Of a DNA stretch of 64,000 nt, positions 9,950 to 24,244 are shown in pieces (the first letter of the stretch is position 1; each line of letters starts with the position of its first letter). The DNA lies in NCBI GenBank assembly GCA_964445695.1, contig CAYULF010000010.1, forward strand, positions 1-64,000. The letters are read 5' to 3'. The notes under the pieces are model-generated. The model worked only from the letters and a program-made list of their open reading frames with translations. It ran no database searches and had not been told where the DNA came from. This DNA comes from JAUIKM01 sp964445695 (GTDB taxonomy: Bacteria > Bacteroidota > Ignavibacteria > Kapaibacteriales > UBA7675). Made by a program: the position numbers and the translations under genes.

Positions 9950-9979
9950 TTTGAGGACCAGCGATTTCTGCTATATTTG
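9950..9979 (+). promoter_or_regulatory. Bacteroidota-type promoter
   Basis: TTTG at 9950-9953, 18 nt, then TATATTTG at 9972-9979, an exact fit to the Bacteroidota housekeeping pattern (TTTG near -33, TAnnTTTG near -7). It is ~55 bp before the preferred start codon at 10035 and would drive the membrane protein and ATPase genes. Confidence 0.75.
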
Positions 9980-10034
9980 CCCGAACGCCGCGCCCGCGGC
10001 GCTTCGTGTTTGCCTACCAATAGCCGAGTTGCGT

Positions 10035-11081
10035 ATGCAATCCACGGGAACGTCGACCCGTGAAGAATATGTGCGCCTGAAGGAGCACAATCGCCTTCAG
10101 CTCGTCATATTCATTCTGTTCGGCGCCCTCGGCGCTACGGCTTTTTTCCTCTTTGTGGCCATGCCCGTGCTGGAGTGGTTCTTTGAGGTCTTCCTCAAAG
10201 GCACCATCGTACGTGCAAACGACTGGTCGGACTACGTCTCCTGGAATGTGCTGGTCTCGACCGGGCAGGGGATTGAGTCCAACTACGAACTCAATCCGCT
10301 CCTCTGTTTTTTTCCGATCTGCGTCACATTCGGCCTCTTTATCGCCTTTTACGCCAGCGCCCTCATTTCACACCGCTACGGACTGGTGTTCCAGAAAATT
10401 CAACGCGAAATTGTTAATCAGCTCGACAAAGTGGCGCGCATCATTTATCACGAGAGGGTGGAGAGCGACCACAGCCAGCTCGAACAGGAGCTGCTGCAGA
10501 TGGACAATCGCCAGTTGCATCAGCTGGCCGCCGACCACCAGATTCACTACGATGAACTTCACACGCTTAAACGCGCATTGCGCTGGCGCAGGCTCAGCGG
10601 ATGGCGTAAAGTCCTGAGCGTGCAGGACGGCATCGGCCTCTATATGCGCCACTATTTCACGCTGGAATACGGCAACGGAATGCTCGGCATTGTGTACATC
10701 GGAGCCGCTATTCTCATTATTGTCATTGGGTTGCGCGGCCTCAAGTTTATTCCCGCCACCGCGCCTTCAATCGTCGTGTCCGCGCTTAACCTGGAATTTG
10801 TGCTCCTGATTATTTACGCGCTGACGGTTATCTACACCAAGGATGAGGAAGCGCCGGACCGCCGCGCTGAAAATCTGGCCAACGATCAGCTGCCGACGTC
10901 AACAGCCCTGCTGTCGCGCATAGCCGACCACCTCGAATCGATTAATCCCAAGGCGGTGTCCAACAGTCAATCCGATTCACAGAACGGCAAAGTCGACTCG
11001 GCTGCGGCGCGCGAGATGGAAAACCTCCTGCGTGTCTTTGTCGACCGGCAGTCCGATGCCGTCAAGCGCGATGAGGGCTGA
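10035..11081 (+). CDS. Four-TM membrane protein of unknown function
   Basis: 348 residues from the ATG at 10035 (MQSTGTSTREEYVRL), chosen because the promoter's expected transcript start (~9985) lies between it and the earlier in-frame codon at 9945. Two hydrophobic spans lie near residues 20-45 and 90-115, then a charged cytoplasmic-type stretch with heptad-like Leu/Gln spacing (about 120-200), two more spans (about 215-235 and 250-270), and a polar C-terminal tail. I do not recognise a family. It ends 5 bp before the ATPase gene, so they are cotranscribed and probably act together: a membrane partner for a nucleotide-binding protein is a reasonable guess. Confidence 0.8.
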   Translation: MQSTGTSTREEYVRLKEHNRLQLVIFILFGALGATAFFLFVAMPVLEWFFEVFLKGTIVRANDWSDYVSWNVLVSTGQGIESNYELNPLLCFFPICVTFGLFIAFYASALISHRYGLVFQKIQREIVNQLDKVARIIYHERVESDHSQLEQELLQMDNRQLHQLAADHQIHYDELHTLKRALRWRRLSGWRKVLSVQDGIGLYMRHYFTLEYGNGMLGIVYIGAAILIIVIGLRGLKFIPATAPSIVVSALNLEFVLLIIYALTVIYTKDEEAPDRRAENLANDQLPTSTALLSRIADHLESINPKAVSNSQSDSQNGKVDSAAAREMENLLRVFVDRQSDAVKRDEG

Positions 11082-11086
11082 GGCAC

Positions 11087-13165
11087 ATGCTCGAAAAAAA
11101 TGTACTCGTCGGTCGCGACAAAGAGCTTAAACTCCTGCTCGATTTTTACCACGGTGCGCGCAAAACCGGCCGCGGCGTCATGGTGGCGTTTGAGGCCGAA
11201 TCCGGCTTCGGTAAAACTCTGCTGGCCGAGCGATTTCTGGAGCACGTGCGCGATGAACGCGACACCACACTGACCGCCGAGGCGCACTGCCAGGCCCCCG
11301 TGGGCGATATGCGCGTCGGTGAGATTCAACCGCTTTTTCCCTTCCGCAAAATCCTCGAAACGCTCAGCGCCAAAACCGAAGGCGCGGCCCGCAAAAAACT
11401 GCTCATGAACATGGGCATGACCGTCCTTTCGGTTATTCCGATCATCGGCGACGTGTTTTACGGGATCAAGGAATTTCGCCGCGACATCCGCGAGTACCAG
11501 AAAGACAGCAGCGAAGGCAAGGAGGTCAAATCGCGTGACGGCAAGCGTTTAATTCAGCAGTTTGCCGAAGGTCTCCGCAAAATTGCCGCAGATAATTTTC
11601 TGGTCTTGTTCCTGGACGATTTCCAGTGGGCCGACGCGCAATCCGTTCAATTGCTCGATCAGCTGGCGCGCAATATCGGCGACATCCAGGCCATGATCAT
11701 CGTTTCCTATCGCGCCTCCGAAACCGCGGGCAGCCTGCACGCCGTCACCAATGTCGTTGCCGACGCCAAAAGCAAGGGACGCATCGGCGCGCTGATGAAA
11801 CTGCGCGTGTTCGACGAGGAAAACATTCGCACGATGCTCGAGGCGCTGGCGCCCGACTTACAAAGTTACGATCAGCTCGTGGAGTGGCTGCTGGAGCGCT
11901 CCGCCGGCGTTCCGGGCGTGCTGGCCGAGTATATTCGCTACTTTAACACGCACAGCCCGGTCGACGAGGAAGGCCGGCTCTCGGATCACCTGCACGACGA
12001 AGCCTTTATACCCACAACTGTTAACGCGCTGTTTGCTTCGACGCTGGAACGGCTTTCCGAGGAGGATCGCACTCTGCTTTCGCTCTGCGCCGTGGAAGGT
12101 CGCGAATGCACGGTCTATGTCGTCGCGCGTTTGTTAAACACGGATGTGTTAACAGCTGTTCGGCGCATGCGCTCGGTGCAGCGCCGCACCGGCATTATTC
12201 GCAGTATCGGCGCGCGCATGCAGTACGGCCGTAAAACAACGGTCTACGAATTTACGCAGGCGCTCTATCACGGTTTGTTTATGCGCTCGCTGGAACACGA
12301 GGAAAAAACGACCATTCACGCGCAGATAGCCGAGATTCTGCGGCAGGACCTCGACGCGGCGCGCACGGAAGAAGAGCGCGAGCAGATCGTGCCCTACCTG
12401 GCGGCGCACAGCGACGGCGCGGGCGACGACAGGCAATTGCGCACCATGTTGCTGGAGTCGGCGCAGTTAACGGATAAATACAACAGCGAGGACGTCACGC
12501 GTTCGCTCTTTGCCAACTTTCTGGATCACGAGCCGGTTACCGCCGACGAACGCGACGTGTTTGAACTTCAGGCTTTTGCTTCACTGATGGGGCGTCGCGG
12601 CATCGAAAACAATGGATCGATTGCCGAAGAGTTAAACAATCTGCCGGAGGTGGACGCGGCCGTGCAGTGGGTGGCGGAACGCCAGGAGATAATCGCCAAG
12701 TTTCTGCGCGGCGACTTCCGCGGCGCTTCGTATCTGCTGGACCGTTTCCGTTCCCGTCATCCGGGCGAGGAACTGGCGACGGATGTCGTCCTCGAACTCG
12801 AGTCGCTGCGCGCCCGTTGTTTAACAGAGCTGCACGACTACGACCAGGCCGAAGCCTGCGCACTCGGCGCTATAGCCGCGGCGGAGACGCACAATCAACC
12901 CGTCTGGCGTTGTCTCTCTTTAAACGCTCTGGCTGTTTTATATCGCCGTCAGGGGCGTCGCGGCAAAGCCGAGGAAATCCTGCGCCAGGTCGGCGAACTT
13001 TCGCTTTCACTTGGCCGCGAAATTCAACTCGTCACCAGCGCCAATCTCGCCGCTTTTTTGCGCAACAGCGAACCCGCCAAATCCGACGAATATCGCCGCG
13101 CCGCACTTAAACTCGCCGGCGAAATGGAACTGCATTCCCTGGGCCGCGACCTGAGCGCACGTTAA
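11087..13165 (+). CDS. AAA/STAND-like ATPase with helical-repeat C-terminus
   Basis: 692 residues. N-terminal ATPase: Walker A AESGFGKT (about 37-44; first Gly replaced by Ala, which the motif tolerates), Walker B LVLFLDDFQWAD (about 171-180), followed by a winged-helix-like region and, from about residue 390, helical repeats resembling TPRs (for example LESLRARCLTELHDYDQAEACALGAI and the next unit). This is the arrangement of the AAA_16 ATPases found in signal-transducing STAND proteins and in ATPase modules of adenylate cyclases and LuxR-like regulators, but no effector or DNA-binding domain is visible. A hydrophobic stretch (VLSVIPIIGDVFYGI, about 111-125) lies within the ATPase. It starts 5 bp after the four-TM protein gene. 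Function is unknown. Confidence 0.88.
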   Translation: MLEKNVLVGRDKELKLLLDFYHGARKTGRGVMVAFEAESGFGKTLLAERFLEHVRDERDTTLTAEAHCQAPVGDMRVGEIQPLFPFRKILETLSAKTEGAARKKLLMNMGMTVLSVIPIIGDVFYGIKEFRRDIREYQKDSSEGKEVKSRDGKRLIQQFAEGLRKIAADNFLVLFLDDFQWADAQSVQLLDQLARNIGDIQAMIIVSYRASETAGSLHAVTNVVADAKSKGRIGALMKLRVFDEENIRTMLEALAPDLQSYDQLVEWLLERSAGVPGVLAEYIRYFNTHSPVDEEGRLSDHLHDEAFIPTTVNALFASTLERLSEEDRTLLSLCAVEGRECTVYVVARLLNTDVLTAVRRMRSVQRRTGIIRSIGARMQYGRKTTVYEFTQALYHGLFMRSLEHEEKTTIHAQIAEILRQDLDAARTEEEREQIVPYLAAHSDGAGDDRQLRTMLLESAQLTDKYNSEDVTRSLFANFLDHEPVTADERDVFELQAFASLMGRRGIENNGSIAEELNNLPEVDAAVQWVAERQEIIAKFLRGDFRGASYLLDRFRSRHPGEELATDVVLELESLRARCLTELHDYDQAEACALGAIAAAETHNQPVWRCLSLNALAVLYRRQGRRGKAEEILRQVGELSLSLGREIQLVTSANLAAFLRNSEPAKSDEYRRAALKLAGEMELHSLGRDLSAR

Positions 13166-13549
13166 TTCCCGCTACTTAAACAGCCTCTTCTTGTTAGTCG
13201 CGCAGCTGCACGTGTCGAGTTAACACGCGCGAAGTTTTTTAACCTCGAGCAGCGGAGCCCCGAGTGACAAGGCTGCGTCAAGTCGTCCCGTGCCGAGTCG
13301 CAAACGCCGAAGTTAACACGCGTCGCGCAGAACGCCGGTTCCCGTCCGCTGCGTTGTCGGGTTTTGAACCTCGCGTCCCGGCCTCGACTCTCAACCATCG
13401 ACGCGTCGTCGCGTGCAACAAATACCATCGCGCTTGTTTTCGGCCTCGCGCCCGTCGGCCTGCCGCTACGCAAACACCAGATCGCCGGGAACTGTTGGCG
13501 CGCCCGGCGCGTTTGTACGTCCATTCGAAAATTCTCGTATATTCCGCCC
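13166..13549. other. Intergenic spacer, no gene seen
   Basis: 384 bp between the ATPase gene and the Cys-rich small protein. It contains a gene-end motif at 13173-13205 (TTAAACAGCC, TTCTTGTT, then AGTCGCGCAG). Frames through it are Arg-rich shadows. A partial promoter-like match (TTTG at 13512, TATATTCC at 13538) lies right before the start at 13550; its spacing of 22 nt is too long to be trusted. Confidence 0.5.
13173..13205. repeat. Recurrent gene-end motif
   Basis: A ~32-bp motif of the form TTTTAAACAGCC - TTTTTGTTAGTC - GCGCAG occurs shortly after stop codons: here 8 bp after the ATPase stop, and at 9196-9227 (after queE), 21084-21117 (after cusB), 57599-57629 (after the thioesterase gene), and inverted at about 37770-37797 (after the GH2-like gene) and 57062-57090. 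The AAA-GCC/GGC and TTTGTT parts are constant, the linker varies. Position suggests a transcript-end or processing signal; no clear GC hairpin is formed by the motif itself. Confidence 0.5.
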
Positions 13550-13960
13550 ATGCCGCGATTCTTCGCCATACTGCTGTCATTCCTGATCCTCAGCGCCAAT
13601 ACGGGCTGGGCGGTGTCGACGCATTTCTGCTGCGGCAAAGCCGTCGACAGCCGCATTGTGATGGATTCCGCCGACGCGCGCGGCTGCGAGGGAGAAACAT
13701 CCTGTCCCGCTCCGGGCGAAGAACGCGAGGACCCGGCGATGTCGCAGCGCTGCTGCGCCGACCTCAACCTGTCAATCGATACGGACCAGACCCTGGCGTC
13801 CGACTTTGTGCAGCCTGCGCTGTTGCTTCCGACAGCACTTGCTCCTGAAGTTTTCAGTCTGCCGGCCGCCGCGCCGTCGCCGCAGCGCGTAACAGCAGAT
13901 TCCCATCGCCGCGGGCCGCCCGAGCGGGTTCACGTCCGCCTTTGCACCTTCCTTTTATAG
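13550..13960 (+). CDS. Small secreted Cys-rich protein (HYC_CC_PP-like)
   Basis: 136 residues from the ATG at 13550 (MPRFFAILLSFLILSANTGW); the open frame extends upstream but only this start gives a signal peptide. After the signal peptide come HFCCG near residue 25 and QRCC near residue 66, the Cys spacing typical of small HYC_CC_PP proteins that sit beside metal-efflux genes in Bacteroidota. The Cys and His would suit periplasmic copper binding. It precedes the CusA-like gene by 130 bp on the same strand, supporting a role in metal handling. The family assignment rests on motif and context. Confidence 0.7.
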   Translation: MPRFFAILLSFLILSANTGWAVSTHFCCGKAVDSRIVMDSADARGCEGETSCPAPGEEREDPAMSQRCCADLNLSIDTDQTLASDFVQPALLLPTALAPEVFSLPAAAPSPQRVTADSHRRGPPERVHVRLCTFLL

Positions 13961-14090
13961 CCTCTTCCACCGCGGGCCACGCGCCCCCTGCCTGACAGTT
14001 TCCACACATAATCAACCGGCAACACTACGCCAATCGGCATTCCTCATTGCGTCGCCCTGACTGCGGCGGCGTGAGCATTCAAGTGTACAT

Positions 14091-17878
<3,788 letters not shown>

Positions 17879-17882
<4 letters not shown>

Positions 17883-19132
17883 AATACACCCTGATCCCGA
17901 TCGCGCTCTGCGCTTTTTTATGGTCGTCGCCGGGTGCGGCGCAGACATTGGCTGAGTACGTCAGGATCGCGCTGGAGCAGAACCAGGAGCTGCGGTCCGT
18001 GCAGGTGCACAGCGAGGCGGAACTGGCGCGCAGTCGCGCCATGGGTGCGTATCCCGATCCGCAGCTGGGGCTCGCCTGGGGTGCGGTCCCGATTGAGACG
18101 CGCCTCGGCGCGCAGACCGCCCGTTTTTCGCTGCGCCAGCCGATTCCCTGGTTCGGTCTGACGGAGGCGCGCGAACAGACGGCCGTGCATGCCGCGCGGG
18201 CGCTGCAGCGCCGCCACGAAGACCTGCGCCGCGGACTGCGACTGCGCGTGGCGCGCGTGTACTACCGTCTGGCGGCGCTCGATCTGCGCCTTGGGGTGCA
18301 GCGTCGTCAGATACAACTGCTGGAAGACCTGCGCGTACTTGTGCTGGCGCGTTTTGCCGCGGGCGACAATCATCTGGTCAATACGCTGCGCATCGATCTG
18401 GCGCTGGAACAGAGTAGCCTTGCACTCGATCTTCTGGCGGAAAACCGCCCCGCCGTGGAGCGCGAGATGCGGCGCCTGCTCAACGACGAGAGCGCCGCGG
18501 CGCTGCCCGCGCGTATGCCGTCGGGACTGGACAGTCTGTTGTTCGCCGCCCGGCTGACGGAGATCGACGTGGACACGCGCCTGGCGCGTCACCCGCTGCT
18601 GCGCAGCTACGACGAACGTGGCGCGGCGGCGGAATCGCTGGCCGATCAGCGGCGTCGCGAGGGCATGCCCGCCATCAGCCTGGGAATCGACTACTCCCTG
18701 ATTGCGGAGCGCCGCGACGCCGCACCGGTCGACAACGGCGCGGACGCGATCATGCCGATGCTCAACATGCAGATTCCGCTCTTCAGATCCAGGACCGACG
18801 CCGGCATCGACGAGGCCGAGCTGCTCGGACGCATGCACGCCCTTGAACGGGACGACGCGCGTCTGGCGCTGCGCGCGCAGTACGACGATGCGCGTTATCG
18901 CCTGACGGAAGCCGCGCGCAGTTTTGCGCTGTTCAGCGCCCAGCTGGACAAATACGAGCGGATTTGCGACCTGCAGACGGCCGCGTTCCGCGCCGCCGCC
19001 GGCGACTTTGACGAACTGCTGGACACGCGGCTGCAAATGCTCGACCTCGAGTTGCGGCGCATCGATATGCAGCGTCGCTTTTACGCGGCGCAGGAAGAAC
19101 TCTTTTACCTGTTGGCGCAGGACGCCGAATAA
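17879..19132 (+). CDS. cusC: TolC-family outer membrane efflux protein
   Basis: 417 residues. Signal peptide (about 1-21, cut after GAAQ), then the helical TolC layout: LAEYVRIALEQNQELRSVQVHSEAE..., two long Gln/Ala/Arg-rich coiled regions and PDPQLGLAWGAVPIETRLGAQ, typical of the outer-membrane partner of metal RND systems. The start codon overlaps the end of the pump gene by 4 bp (ATGA), so translation is coupled. It forms the outer-membrane exit duct of the tripartite pump. Confidence 0.92.
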
Positions 19133-19236
19133 CAACCGGAAATACGTATCCGGCGCGCCGCAATGGTCCGCACATGCGCGCCCGCGCTTGCCAGGGGAAT
19201 ACATCGCCTGAAGCGCTTTATCAAGGGAGAACAACA

Positions 19237-21015
19237 ATGACACATACAAAAAACACTGGGAAGCGAACCTATCTGGTGGCGGCGGCCTGTCTGGCGGCGG
19301 GCCTCACGCTTGGCTGGATGCTCTTTGCCGGCAGTAGCGATCACGCTGATCACGAACATGCGGCGGCGGCGACTTCAGCGGCGGAGGCGACGATCTGGAC
19401 CTGCTCCATGCACCCGTCCATCAGGCAGCCCGAGCCGGGCGACTGTCCCATCTGCGGCATGGAGCTGATTCCGGCCGCCGCGCAGAGCGCCGAAAACAAT
19501 CTCGATGAAGTCGCTCTGTCCGATCGCGCCCGCCGTCTGGCCGGACTGGAAACGGTGGAAGTGCAAGCTGTCGATGCGCGGACCTCGCCTCTGGCGGTCA
19601 GCGGCGAAGTCGCTTATGACGAGCAGACGTTCTCGGCCCTCACTGCGCACATCGATGCGCGCGTGGATCGCCTGATGGTTAACTATGAAGGGCAGGAATT
19701 TCGCGCCGGTGCGCCTTTATTGGAATTGTATTCGTCCGCGTTGCAGGTGGCGCAGCAGGAATTGCTCACCGCATATGCGATGCGCGCGGAACAAGCGGAA
19801 TTGTACGCCGCCGCGCGCGACCGCCTGCGCAACTGGAAATTCAGCGAAGCCGGGATCGACGCTTTTGTTAAACAAGGCCGCAGCGACGGCATCGCCGCGC
19901 TGACGACGGAACGCGGCGGTCTGGTGCAGCGCCTCGACATCCGCGAGGGCGACTACGTTAAAGCCGGGCAGCGCCTGCTGACGCTTGTAAACCTGGACAG
20001 ACTCTGGATTGAATTTGATCTTTACGAATCAGACATGGACCGCGTTAAGGTGGGCGACAGCGTGCTGTTTAAGGTTCGCGCTTTGCCGGGTGTGGATCGT
20101 CGCGCGGTCATCGACTACATCGATCCGCAGCTCGAGCGCGGCGGTCGTGTGGCGCGGGCGCGCTGCACTGTTAACAATCGCGAACGTTTGTTAAAACCCG
20201 GCATGCTGGTGGAGGGAGCGATCATGACGTCGGTGCGGGACGCCGCGGCGGACTTTCTGCTGCCGTCGACGGCGGTACTCTGGACGGGCGAACGCTCGCT
20301 GGTCTACGTCGAGTCCGGCTCGTCCGACGCACCCGTCTATACAATGCGGGAGGTGACGACCGGTCCTTCAACAGGCGACATGATCGTGATCCGCGGCGGT
20401 CTGGACGCCGGAGAGAGAGTTGTCTCGCGCGGCGTCTTTGCCGTCGATGCCGCGGCGCAATTGGCGGGCGGGCGCAGCATGATGAATCCCGGCAGGACAT
20501 TTTTTAAGGCCGCAGATATTTCCGTTTCGGACGATCCCGTCATCCACGAGCCCGTCGCCGTTTCAGCCGCCGCACGCGACAAACTGGCGGCTGCACTGGA
20601 GACGTACTTTGTATTAAAGGACGCACTCGTCGCCGACGACTTCACATCTGCCAAAGGCGCGGCTGTTAAATTTAACCGGCAGTTCGGCGCACTTGAGATG
20701 TCGATGTTTAAGGGCCGTTCACACGACGCCTGGATGGAGCACGGCCCGGCCTTGCAGTCGCTGGCCTCGGACCTGAGCAAGTCAGGGGACATCGACGCTC
20801 TCCGGCAGCATTTAAAACCGCTGTCCAACAGACTGATCACGCTTGTGTCGGTATTGCGCCCAATGCAGGAAGTTGTTTACGTGCAGTACTGTCCGATGGT
20901 GGAGAACGACAGCGGCGGCCACTGGCTCAGCCGCGAGGACAAGGTGTTAAACCCCTACTTCGGCGCCACGATGCTGCACTGCGGCGAGGTTCAGGACTCC
21001 CTCATGGTCCCTTAA
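19237..21015 (+). CDS. cusB: CusB-like adaptor with metal-binding domains
   Basis: 592 residues from the ATG at 19237, preceded by AAGGGAGA at 19224; the longer frame from 19174 lacks support. N-terminal anchor (about 10-30), then a heavy-metal-binding domain (TIWTCSMHPSIRQPEPGDCPICGMELIP pattern, Cys at CSMHP and CPICGME), the barrel-sandwich/hairpin adaptor core (about 100-400), and a C-terminal DUF3347-type domain (about 430-590; YCPMVENDSGGHWLS and LHCGEV). This periplasmic adaptor links the RND pump to the outer-membrane duct, and the Met/Cys motifs indicate Cu(I)/Ag(I) delivery. It is the last gene of the operon, 104 bp after the TolC-like gene. Confidence 0.94.
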   Translation: MTHTKNTGKRTYLVAAACLAAGLTLGWMLFAGSSDHADHEHAAAATSAAEATIWTCSMHPSIRQPEPGDCPICGMELIPAAAQSAENNLDEVALSDRARRLAGLETVEVQAVDARTSPLAVSGEVAYDEQTFSALTAHIDARVDRLMVNYEGQEFRAGAPLLELYSSALQVAQQELLTAYAMRAEQAELYAAARDRLRNWKFSEAGIDAFVKQGRSDGIAALTTERGGLVQRLDIREGDYVKAGQRLLTLVNLDRLWIEFDLYESDMDRVKVGDSVLFKVRALPGVDRRAVIDYIDPQLERGGRVARARCTVNNRERLLKPGMLVEGAIMTSVRDAAADFLLPSTAVLWTGERSLVYVESGSSDAPVYTMREVTTGPSTGDMIVIRGGLDAGERVVSRGVFAVDAAAQLAGGRSMMNPGRTFFKAADISVSDDPVIHEPVAVSAAARDKLAAALETYFVLKDALVADDFTSAKGAAVKFNRQFGALEMSMFKGRSHDAWMEHGPALQSLASDLSKSGDIDALRQHLKPLSNRLITLVSVLRPMQEVVYVQYCPMVENDSGGHWLSREDKVLNPYFGATMLHCGEVQDSLMVP

Positions 21016-21059
21016 GTCCCGCAGCCGAAATGTTTAATATTTAAAGTCATGGCAAGCTG

Positions 21060-21088
21060 GAGCCAGGTTCTGCCTGGCTCTGCGCTTT
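21060..21088 (+). terminator. Hairpin after cusB, possible terminator
   Basis: GAGCCAGG (21060-21067), loop TTCTG, CCTGGCTC (21073-21080): an 8-bp perfect stem 45 bp after the cusB stop, followed by TGCGCTTTTA. The T tract is short and offset, so termination may be weak. Confidence 0.5.
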
Positions 21089-24000
21089 TAAACAGCCATT
21101 TCTGGTTAGTCATGCGGCGAGGAGCGCGGCGTTTAATCGTGAGGAGTATTTTAACATTGGAGTTGCAGTGCGTCGTGTGAGCAGTGACGGGAGGGACGCC
21201 AATGGAATGGTATTCGGCATGCGTTTCAATCCTTGTTAATCGGATGTTCGGTCTCGGACGGTTCAATCACCAGTATGGTAAGTGCCAATGTTCTCAGTTC
21301 CAATCCATGTTAATCGGATGTTCGGTCTCGGACCTTAAACATCTGTTCGGTATGTAAATGTTTTCTCCCGGGTTTCAATCCATGTTAATCGGATGTTCGG
21401 TCTCGGGCTGGTTTAAAACTGGTAGATGTTCTCAGAGATGACGAGTTTCAATCCATGTTAATCGGATGTTCGGTCTCGGACCCAGAATGTCGCAGCAAGG
21501 CAGATTGTTTTTGTAGGGTTTCAATCCATGTTAATCGGATGTTCGGTCTCGGACCTTCGGTGACGTCTTGTTCTTGCGCCACGCTACGCCGTTTCAATCC
21601 TTGTTAATCGGACGTTCGGTCTCGGACAAAATGCCGGCGTTTCCTCTTTCGCCGTGCATGCTGGTTTCAATCCATGTTAATCGGATGTTCGGTCTCGGAC
21701 CCTGGATGGAACGAACCGGCTCCTATGCCGGCGACTGGTTTCAATCCTTGTTACTCGGATGTTCGGTCTCGGACCTTCAAACTCCAGTGCGGCGCTGTGG
21801 TCGATAGCGCGTTTCAATCCTTGTTACTCGGATGTTCGGTCTCGGACAACATTGTGTATGACCTGAAAGGCATAGCAGTAAAAGGTTTCAATCCTAGTTG
21901 CTCGGATGTTCGGTCTCGGACCGGACTTCCTTGCTATTTGAAATAGCAATTGCAAGCCGTTTCAATCCTTGTTGATCGGATGTTCGGTCTCGGACTGTTG
22001 TAATCATTTTACTGTCGCAGTTAAGCCGGGGTTTCAATCCTAGTTGCTCGGATGTTCGGTCTCGGACCGATTCAACCAAACGAGTTGTATCAAGTTTTCG
22101 ACACGTTTCAATCCTAGTTGCTCGGATGTTCGGTCTCGGACCTACTCGTTGGCGCACCTGAATTCGGGCCGATACATGTTTCAATCCTTGTTAATCGGAT
22201 GTTCGGTCTCGGACAAGAACTCACCGAATCGCTGGCCGAAGGCATTGAGATGTTTCAATCCTTGTTAATCGGGTGTTCGGTCTTGGACGGAATCCAGAGA
22301 TCTACTGGAACCCAGAGGAAGACGAGTTTCAATCCTTGTTACTCGGAAGTTCGGTCTCGGACACGTTGCACAACAATTCTGTGGCACGCGCGGCCGCTGT
22401 TTCAATCCTTGTTGCTCGGAAGTACGGTCTCGGACCGGAATGAAGCAATGTGTAAGTGCTCTTGACATTGATCGTTTCAATCCTTGTTGCTCGGAAGTAC
22501 GGTCTCGGACCGGAATGAAGCAATGTGTAAGTGCTCTTGACATTGATCGTTTCAATCCTTGTTAATCGGATAGTTGGTCTCGGACCGCGAAGGGCGTAGC
22601 GTGGTGCGACCCGAACCTCGCGTTTCAATCCTTGTTAATCGGATAGTTGGTCTCGGACCGCGAAGGGCGTAGCGTGGTGCGACCCGAACCTCGCGTTTCA
22701 ATCCTTGTTACTCGGATGATCGGTCTCGGACTTCAAAAGGGCATGGACAATGCGATCATGATACTTCGTTTCAATCCTTGTTACTCGGATGTTCAATCTC
22801 GGACTGGATTTTCCACAATTCTTCCGGTGGGGAGAGGCGGTGTTTCAATCCTTGTTACTCGGCTGTTCGGTCTCGGACCTTTCGCGAAACGTTAAGTGTG
22901 ATTGCTGGATACCGTTTCAATCCTTGTAAATCGGATGTTCGGTCTCGGACAGGTGAAAGAACAGCTTTTGGGTGTATTCCTCTCCCAAGTTTCAATCCTT
23001 GTAAATCGGATGTTCGGTCTCGGACCACCGAACTGTGGTAGAAGCAGAAATGGAATACTCTGTTTCAATCCTTGTAAATCGGATGTTCGGTCTCGGACAG
23101 GTGAAAGAACAGCTTTTGGGTGTGTTCCTCTCCCAAGTTTCAATTCTTGTAAATCGGATGTTTGGTCTCGGACTTGCTTGAGTTTTCAAAAGGCATAAAC
23201 TACTTGCACCAAAAGTTTCAATCCTTGTTACTCGGATGCTCGGTCTCGGACACAAGGATGATTTGGACTTCTCAGATCTTTACAATGTGTTTCAATCCTT
23301 GTTAATCGGATGTTCGGTCTCGGACTCAACTATGACCAAGTGTATGATACCTACCCTGATAGTTTCAATCCTTGTTAATCGGATGTTCGGTCTCGGACCA
23401 ACGATTTGAGAATTAATTACCCACTCATTTCCCGAGTTTCAATCCTTGTTGCTCGGAAGTTCGGTCTCGGACAATCGGCCGTGCTGCTGCCTTGCCGGTT
23501 CGAACCGGGTTTCAATCCTTGTTAATCGGATGTTCGGTCTCGGACCGGGACCGTGGTGCATGATCCCGACTACTGGCAGAAAGTTTCAATCCTTGTTAAT
23601 CGGATGTTCGGTCTCGGACCGTACACCTGGGGGGATTTTGGTGATGGCGCGCATTGTTTCAATCCTTGTTAATCGGATGTTCGGTCTCGGACTCCCCGAA
23701 CGCGTTGAAGTCACATTCTTCAGAAAACGTTTCAATCCTTGTTACTCGGATGTTTGGTCTCGGACTCATTAGTTGGTCAGTACAAAGCCGGCATGCAGCT
23801 TTCGTTTCAATCCTTGTTACTCGGATGTTTGGTCTCGGACCCAACGCGTCTTGCGCAGTTAAATCGAATTCCTTCATGTTTCAATCCTTGTTACTCGGAT
23901 GTTTGGTCTCGGACAATCGGCCGTGCTGCTGCCTTGCCGGTTCGAACCGGGTTTCAATCCTTGTTAATCGGATGTTCGGTCTCGGACCGAACTGACGGCG

Positions 24001-24244
24001 TCGGTGTGCCGCCTGAAAGATGTGTTTCAATCCATGTTACTCGGATGTTTGGTCTCGGACTTCCAATTATTGTGGGGGCGGATTCGGCGGAAGACGACGT
24101 TTCAATCCTTGTTGCTCGGATGTTTGGTCTCGGACTGTTAATATTCAAAATCTATCTGGGAATGATTCTAGGTTTCAAACCTTGTTAATCGGATGTTCGG
24201 TCTCGGACTCCTTCTAGGAGAAGGTCAGACAAGGGTTTTTGATT

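Larger units (their letters stand above)
9129..10034. other. Intergenic region with palindrome, element and promoter
   Basis: About 900 bp without a gene. From left to right: a gene-end motif at 9196-9227 (TTTTAAAAGGCC, then TTTTTGTT and CGCGCAG), a perfect 30-bp palindrome at 9322-9351, a small hairpin at 9481-9499 (GAGCCTG with CAGGCTC), the inverted ~130-bp element at 9698-9827, and a promoter at 9950-9979 reading into the membrane protein gene. Confidence 0.6.
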
